From assembly GCF_043290135.1 (NCBI RefSeq), contig NC_134707.1, forward strand, positions 78,820,987 through 78,884,986: a stretch of 64,000 bases of DNA. Reading direction: 5' to 3'. The notes under the pieces are model-generated. The model worked only from the letters and a program-made list of their open reading frames with translations. It did no database searches and had not been told where the DNA came from. A program made the translations under genes and the position numbers. How positions within the stretch are numbered: the first letter of the stretch is position 1; each line of letters starts with the position of its first letter. Origin of the DNA: Rhipicephalus microplus. Taxonomy: Eukaryota; Arthropoda; Arachnida; Ixodida; Ixodidae. Positions 62,701-64,000 of the stretch are shown piece by piece.

Positions 62701-64000
62701 TATTCGAGGTTTGAGTGTGCTCCACTGTAGGTATCTTTGTAAGTGTCCTCTGCTCGCAGGCACACGCGTTGCCTCCTGGTGGCTGACAAGAAAGAGATGG
62801 CCCTGGAGTACATTGTGTACTGCCTCAAGCAGATGCAGCATGCACACCTGCGAACCTTCTTCCAGGTGAGGCTGAAAGTTCTCTACAGGCGAATTCCTGC
62901 TCTTTACAGGCGTAATTATGGGCATAGTAATAGGAGCAACAAAGCTTTGTGTTGCGTAAATTCTAAGCATACGCGAATATTTGAGCACTTCGATTATTCA
63001 AATGAGTGTGACAGTACTTGAAGCCACTGCAAGTAGAAAAATTGAAATGATTTAAAATTTTGAAGTGTTCCCAAATAATGAATAAACCAATATATAATAT
63101 AGCCACTTGGAAAGGTAGTTTTGCTGTATTGTCGGGCAGCTATACGATGAAACTCTCTGTCTAGGAAAAAATTCGCACAGCCATAAAGTTCAACTTTAAA
63201 GGTGGAAAAAATGGCTGGGTTCATTATTTTACTTGTTAAAGATTTGCGTCTCAACACAACGAGGAATGTAAATGACCAGGTATTAAATTTGTAACTGAAG
63301 CTATCCCTAGAACACTGTGGTAATGGTATATTTTTTTTCTTTTGTTGGAATCCTTCAGACAGCCCATAAGCAGCCCGCCGCAATGGTCTAGTGGCTAAGG
63401 TACTGCGCTGCTGACCCACAGGCTGCGGGACCGAATCTTGGCTGTGGCAGCTGCATTTTCAATGCAGGCAAAAATGCTGTAGGCCTGCTTGCTCGGGTTT
63501 CAGTGCATGTTAAAAAATCCCAAGTGGTCAAAATTTCCGGAGCTTTCACTACGGCTTCTCTCATAATCGTATGGTGGTTTAGGGTAAGTTAAACCCCTCA
63601 TATTAATCGAATCAAATGAAGCCCATAAGCAGATGATGTGCACGTCTGGTGGACTTCGACAAGGCTAAGGCTCAGAAAGACTGCCTCTGAGATGTTCCAG
63701 CGTTCCCGTATGTCTGAGGTAGTGCAAAGGAGATGTCAGTGGTACGTCAAGCCTTTGTCACAGAAATCAATTCTTCTCTACTGATATAATATAGAGTGTG
63801 AACTAACTGGGAGCTCTCGAAAAAGACTTGTGAGAAGAGCGATTGTTGATTGCGCATGCTTCTTTCCTTGGGCATGCCCAGGAACACCTGAAAGTGGATC
63901 GTAAGATGCTGCGGCCTAACGAGAAGCTGGATGCATTCATTAGGGGCTACTTGGGTCTACTTGACTACCTTCAGTGGCTAAGCCACACTGCACCTTCACG
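41696..64000 (+). CDS. TAF1A-like gene, six exons, 3' end outside the window
   Basis: Six exons (41696-41746, 48175-48247, 50276-50424, 53044-53102, 62760-62865, 63882-64000) join in phase at all five junctions with GT-AG introns, giving 185 residues so far. The N-terminus is MSDTSTVARKEYPIRQW. Blocks such as YRWQTAAEALEVLL, QMNFFIR, MALEYIVYCLKQM and YLGLLDYLQWLSH fall in the same order and at similar spacing as in vertebrate TAF1A, a 450-residue helical-repeat subunit of SL1/TIF-IB. SL1 recruits RNA polymerase I to rDNA promoters in the nucleolus. Recognition is by eye, without a database search, so another helical-repeat protein is possible. The exons are the only sequence here with host-like codon use and splicing, and the introns are packed with transposons. 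Missing exons between 41747 and 48174 cannot be excluded. Confidence 0.6.
42640..42700 (+). repeat. tRNA-like fragment in intron 1
   Basis: GGTCGCAGGTTCGTATCCTG contains a B-box-like GGTTCGTATCC. It follows CCTGCGACATCC with short self-complementarity. It looks like a relic of a tRNA-derived SINE, not a working tRNA. Confidence 0.3.
43819..44228. mobile_element. TTAA-flanked MITE (family 3)
   Basis: 410 bp between TTAA at 43815-43818 and 44229-44232. The ends AGGGGTTGTGAAACG and, inverted, AGGGGTCGTGAAACG differ by one base in 15. Non-coding. Lies in intron 1 of the TAF1A-like gene. Confidence 0.75.
44233..45351. other. Intron 1 sequence without further features
   Basis: AT-rich. TTTAAAGGTGCCGACGCC at 44553 might start another short element, but no matching end is convincing. 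Confidence 0.4.
45352..45582 (+). mobile_element. Decayed Ruka-type SINE
   Basis: Recognisable head (AGCGGCTAAGGCTGCTCGGC, GCGGGATCGGTCC) and body (AAAATTTCCGGAAAC), heavily diverged. An older insertion in intron 1. Confidence 0.6.
45662..45818 (+). mobile_element. Ruka-type SINE, truncated
   Basis: Body and 3' end only, from GATGGAGGCGGAAATGTTGT to ATGTATCAATCAATCAA. It lacks the tRNA head and is less diverged than the copy 80 bases upstream. Confidence 0.75.
45966..46130 (+). repeat. Possible other tRNA-derived SINE
   Basis: TAGCTTAGGGGCTAAGTTG (A-box-like) is followed about 40 bases later by GTGGGTTCGGTTATCG (B-box-like). The rest does not match Ruka. Confidence 0.35.
46131..48174. other. 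Intron 1 sequence without a supported feature
   Basis: Anonymous DNA with short homopolymers (G10 near 47410). No exon with matching phases was recognised here. Confidence 0.45.
48175..48247 (+). CDS. TAF1A-like exon 2
   Basis: Follows acceptor TTTTTCTCCACAG. 73 bases encode RALLKHLRAPSTSSQAPLSA and four more residues, leaving one base for the next codon. The donor GTTTGA is weak, which makes this one of the less certain borders; phase 0 in and phase 1 out both match the neighbours. Confidence 0.5.
48845..49053 (+). mobile_element. Ruka-type SINE lacking the B box
   Basis: A normal A box (GGTCTAGTGGCTAAGGTAC) is followed by a jump from GGCTGCTGA straight to AGCTGCATTTG, removing about 40 bases with the B box. 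The body and ATATCAATC end are present. Such a copy should not be transcribed efficiently by RNA polymerase III. Confidence 0.8.
49406..50069. mobile_element. TTAA-type MITE (family 2), copy 2, inverted
   Basis: The left end AGGGCCCTGCCACACTTTTC and interior GCAGCCGTTGATTCGTGAGG match the reverse complement of 14084-15155. The right end decays to AAGGTGTTACAAGGCCTTG before TTAA (50070-50073). The left TTAA has mutated. A shorter MITE is nested at 49597-49768. Intron 2. Confidence 0.5.
49597..49768. mobile_element. Pogo-derived MITE, copy A
   Basis: 172 bp. The left end CACTCAAACCTCATAAC and right end TTATATTGAGGTTTGAGTG are inverted; TA follows at 49769. The ends resemble the CAGTCGAGCCC...TATAACG ends of the Tigger-type element at 54220, so it is probably a related non-autonomous form. 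Confidence 0.65.
50276..50424 (+). CDS. TAF1A-like exon 3
   Basis: The strongest coding exon: 149 bases reading VEDWRPVNRRAHFLARLVQR, CCQYRWQTAAEALEVLLDGH and YPADQFSYK, with donor AAG|GTACCT in phase 0. GC-rich third positions contrast with the AT-rich surroundings. The alanine- and leucine-rich helix matches the WQ-AAE block of TAF1A. Confidence 0.7.
51600..51836 (-). mobile_element. Second tRNA-derived SINE family
   Basis: On the minus strand a tRNA-like head (GGTAGCTCATTGGTAGAGC, then CGCAGGTCCGAATCTTGC; 51757-51833) is followed by a body containing CATTGTCCGTTATGTC. The cloverleaf is imperfect (position 33 is not U), so it is a SINE head, not a tRNA gene. Part of the same body recurs at 51996-52110. 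Intron 3. Confidence 0.6.
51996..52110 (-). mobile_element. Partial copy of the second SINE family
   Basis: Shares GTAAATTTA(A/G)GGGCTTG/CTCGTTTTTT, ACACA(A/G)TATTA and ACGATGCCAA with 51610-51690. No head is present. Confidence 0.45.
52111..52859. other. Intron 3 sequence without a supported gene
   Basis: A purine-rich tract at 52255-52390 (many GAGAGA/AAGAAA) and otherwise no recognisable feature. Confidence 0.4.
52860..52985. mobile_element. TTAA-type MITE (family 2), fragment
   Basis: GCGACAAATCTC...CTTCGCTTCCAC and GGTCGATTCGTGAGGCAATG match 49943-50020. Only one end region remains. Confidence 0.4.
53044..53102 (+). CDS. TAF1A-like exon 4
   Basis: Acceptor CCTTCCTTTCAG, 59 bases reading VGMLLHENLASPEQMNFFI plus two bases of an Arg codon, donor AG|GTGGGT. 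Phase 0 in and phase 2 out match both neighbours. Confidence 0.65.
53250..53604. mobile_element. Inverted-repeat MITE, copy 2
   Basis: Same family as 15421-15800: GTGGGAATGATGGGTAGTAC near the left and GTGCTACCTCCCACAC near the right, with ends CTAGAGCTGC and (inverted) CTATGGGAGCTGC. Intron 4. Confidence 0.65.
54039..54209. mobile_element. Pogo-derived MITE, copy B
   Basis: About 171 bp with ends CAATCAAACCTTGGTATTAC and, inverted, CATTCAAACCTTGATG. It shares the interior TGTAATACTGTGTCTA with copy A. It ends about ten bases before the Tigger-type element. Confidence 0.6.
55984..58085 (-). pseudogene. Pogo/CENP-B-like transposase, frameshifted and interrupted
   Basis: Starts at ATG 58085 (MNTETRRQFTAAFKRKVIEF), chosen over an upstream Met because this begins the helix-turn-helix of the CENP-B/pogo DNA-binding domain. 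The frame shifts near 57700-57760; in the new frame are TSIYQKLPKTYEDKLIEF and GQIGNADETP with the first catalytic Asp. It shifts again before NMLMLDAFRGHLT (second Asp) and TSTLQPLDVV (third Asp). The C-terminal NKPFKDRVRVLYTEWM and an acidic Ser/Glu/Asp tail (ends SSEESSDSSED) lie beyond the inserted element at 56271-57128. It would cut and paste DNA at TA sites. Inactive here. Confidence 0.8.
56271..57128. mobile_element. TTAA-flanked MITE (family 4) inside the pogo transposase
   Basis: 858 bp between TTAA at 56267-56270 and 57129-57132. Its 16-base ends AGGGCCACTCACCAGG are perfect inverted repeats. Removing it with one TTAA puts the transposase codons on both sides back in one frame. It encodes nothing recognisable, although open frames of up to 123 codons occur. 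Confidence 0.9.
58639..60362. mobile_element. TTAA-flanked element (family 5) inside the RTE
   Basis: 1724 bp between TTAA at 58635-58638 and 60363-60366. The ends GGGGGGACATAAGTC and, inverted, GGGGGGACGCGGGCC match for at least eight bases and then loosely. Removing it with one TTAA rejoins the RTE frame (His-Asp-Leu to Asn-Thr-Ile). It contains a small minus-strand frame that looks like a transposase N-terminus. Confidence 0.85.
59475..59804 (-). CDS. Small basic-acidic ORF inside the TTAA element
   Basis: 109 residues from ATG 59804. The start MAWEARLKKNTRQAFGRKRK is strongly basic and could be a nuclear signal. It then has three 17-residue repeats of the type VIAEAAHSDDDSLAQMP, encoded by 51-bp DNA repeats (59562, 59612 and 59663). 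The basic start resembles what I recall of the N-terminus of Mutator-like/Kolobok transposases in arthropods, so it may be a truncated remnant of the mobilising enzyme. No catalytic region is present. Whether it is expressed is unknown. Confidence 0.35.
   Translation of the reverse strand: MAWEARLKKNTRQAFGRKRKRAWNARQKGAVCAPPRTPEMAEAAHSDDNGLSEMPVIAEAAHSDDDSLAQVPVIAEAAHSDDDSRARMPAEAVHSIRPSCIQPWHAVEL
61980..62560. other. Intron 4 sequence, no supported feature
   Basis: AT-rich; a T19 run near 62470. No exon recognised. Confidence 0.45.
62561..62717. mobile_element. Pogo-derived MITE, copy C
   Basis: About 157 bp. TA then CACTGAAACATCATTATGAA at the left; TTCGAGGTTTGAGTG at the right (inverted). 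It shares the GCTGTGTCTATTG interior with copy A. It ends 42 bases before exon 5 and so lies beside or over the branch-point region. Confidence 0.6.
62760..62865 (+). CDS. TAF1A-like exon 5
   Basis: Acceptor CCTCTGCTCGCAG; the first base completes the Arg codon from exon 4. Then 35 codons including HTRCLLVADKKEMALEYIVY and CLKQMQHAHLRTFFQ; donor CAG|GTGAGG in phase 0. Confidence 0.7.
63374..63619 (+). mobile_element. Ruka-type SINE in intron 5
   Basis: Full plus-strand SINE with A box and a slightly diverged B box (GGGACCGAATCTTGG), flanked by a perfect 13-base duplication AGCCCATAAGCAG (63361-63373 and 63620-63632). Confidence 0.9.
63882..64000 (+). CDS. TAF1A-like exon 6 (continues past the window)
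   Basis: Acceptor GGGCATGCCCAG in phase 0; EHLKVDRKMLRPNEKLDAFI, RGYLGLLDYLQWLSHTAPS and two more bases. No stop or donor before the window edge. The GLLDYLQW block is the part most reminiscent of vertebrate TAF1A. Confidence 0.65.

Overview
The window reads as nuclear DNA of a hard tick, most likely a metastriate (Rhipicephalus-like) species. The main evidence is at least eight copies of a tRNA-headed SINE whose sequence I recognise as the ixodid Ruka family. Long TA/TG microsatellites, several LINE types, Penelope and gypsy remnants and very low gene density fit the same picture. There are no bacterial-style operons, no rRNA and no intact tRNA gene.

Layout. 1-13 kb: minisatellite, four copies of an inverted-end family carrying a degenerate GGAC-type array, two Ruka SINEs and otherwise anonymous sequence. 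13.4-15.8 kb: two abutting TTAA-flanked elements and a second inverted-repeat MITE. 15.8-20.5 kb: a nearly complete minus-strand CR1/L2-like LINE (ORF1 with zinc-finger, coiled-coil and SGNH-esterase-like regions; ORF2 with endonuclease and reverse transcriptase) carrying one nonsense codon. 21-26.7 kb: Ruka SINEs, a perfect 33-bp hairpin, GTTACTACC-rich clusters and microsatellites. 26.7-29.4 kb: a decayed Penelope-like element. 29.4-39.0 kb: a minus-strand gypsy element split, inside its integrase, by a plus-strand gypsy element that keeps only gag and protease.

41.6-64 kb: the one host gene I can support. Six exons splice in phase into a 185-residue N-terminal part that looks like TAF1A, a subunit of the RNA polymerase I factor SL1; the gene runs off the right edge. 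Its introns hold most of the remaining mobile DNA. Intron 4 (about 9.7 kb) is mostly one stack: a Tigger/pogo-type element with CAGTCGAGCCC ends contains both a second pogo element and an RTE retrotransposon. Each of those two is interrupted by a TTAA-flanked element, and in both cases removing it with one TTAA copy rejoins the interrupted reading frame.

I found no new multi-gene biological system. The most informative content is the spliced gene, the layered insertion history that can be dated by nesting, and a group of TTAA-targeting elements whose ends suggest the Kolobok superfamily.
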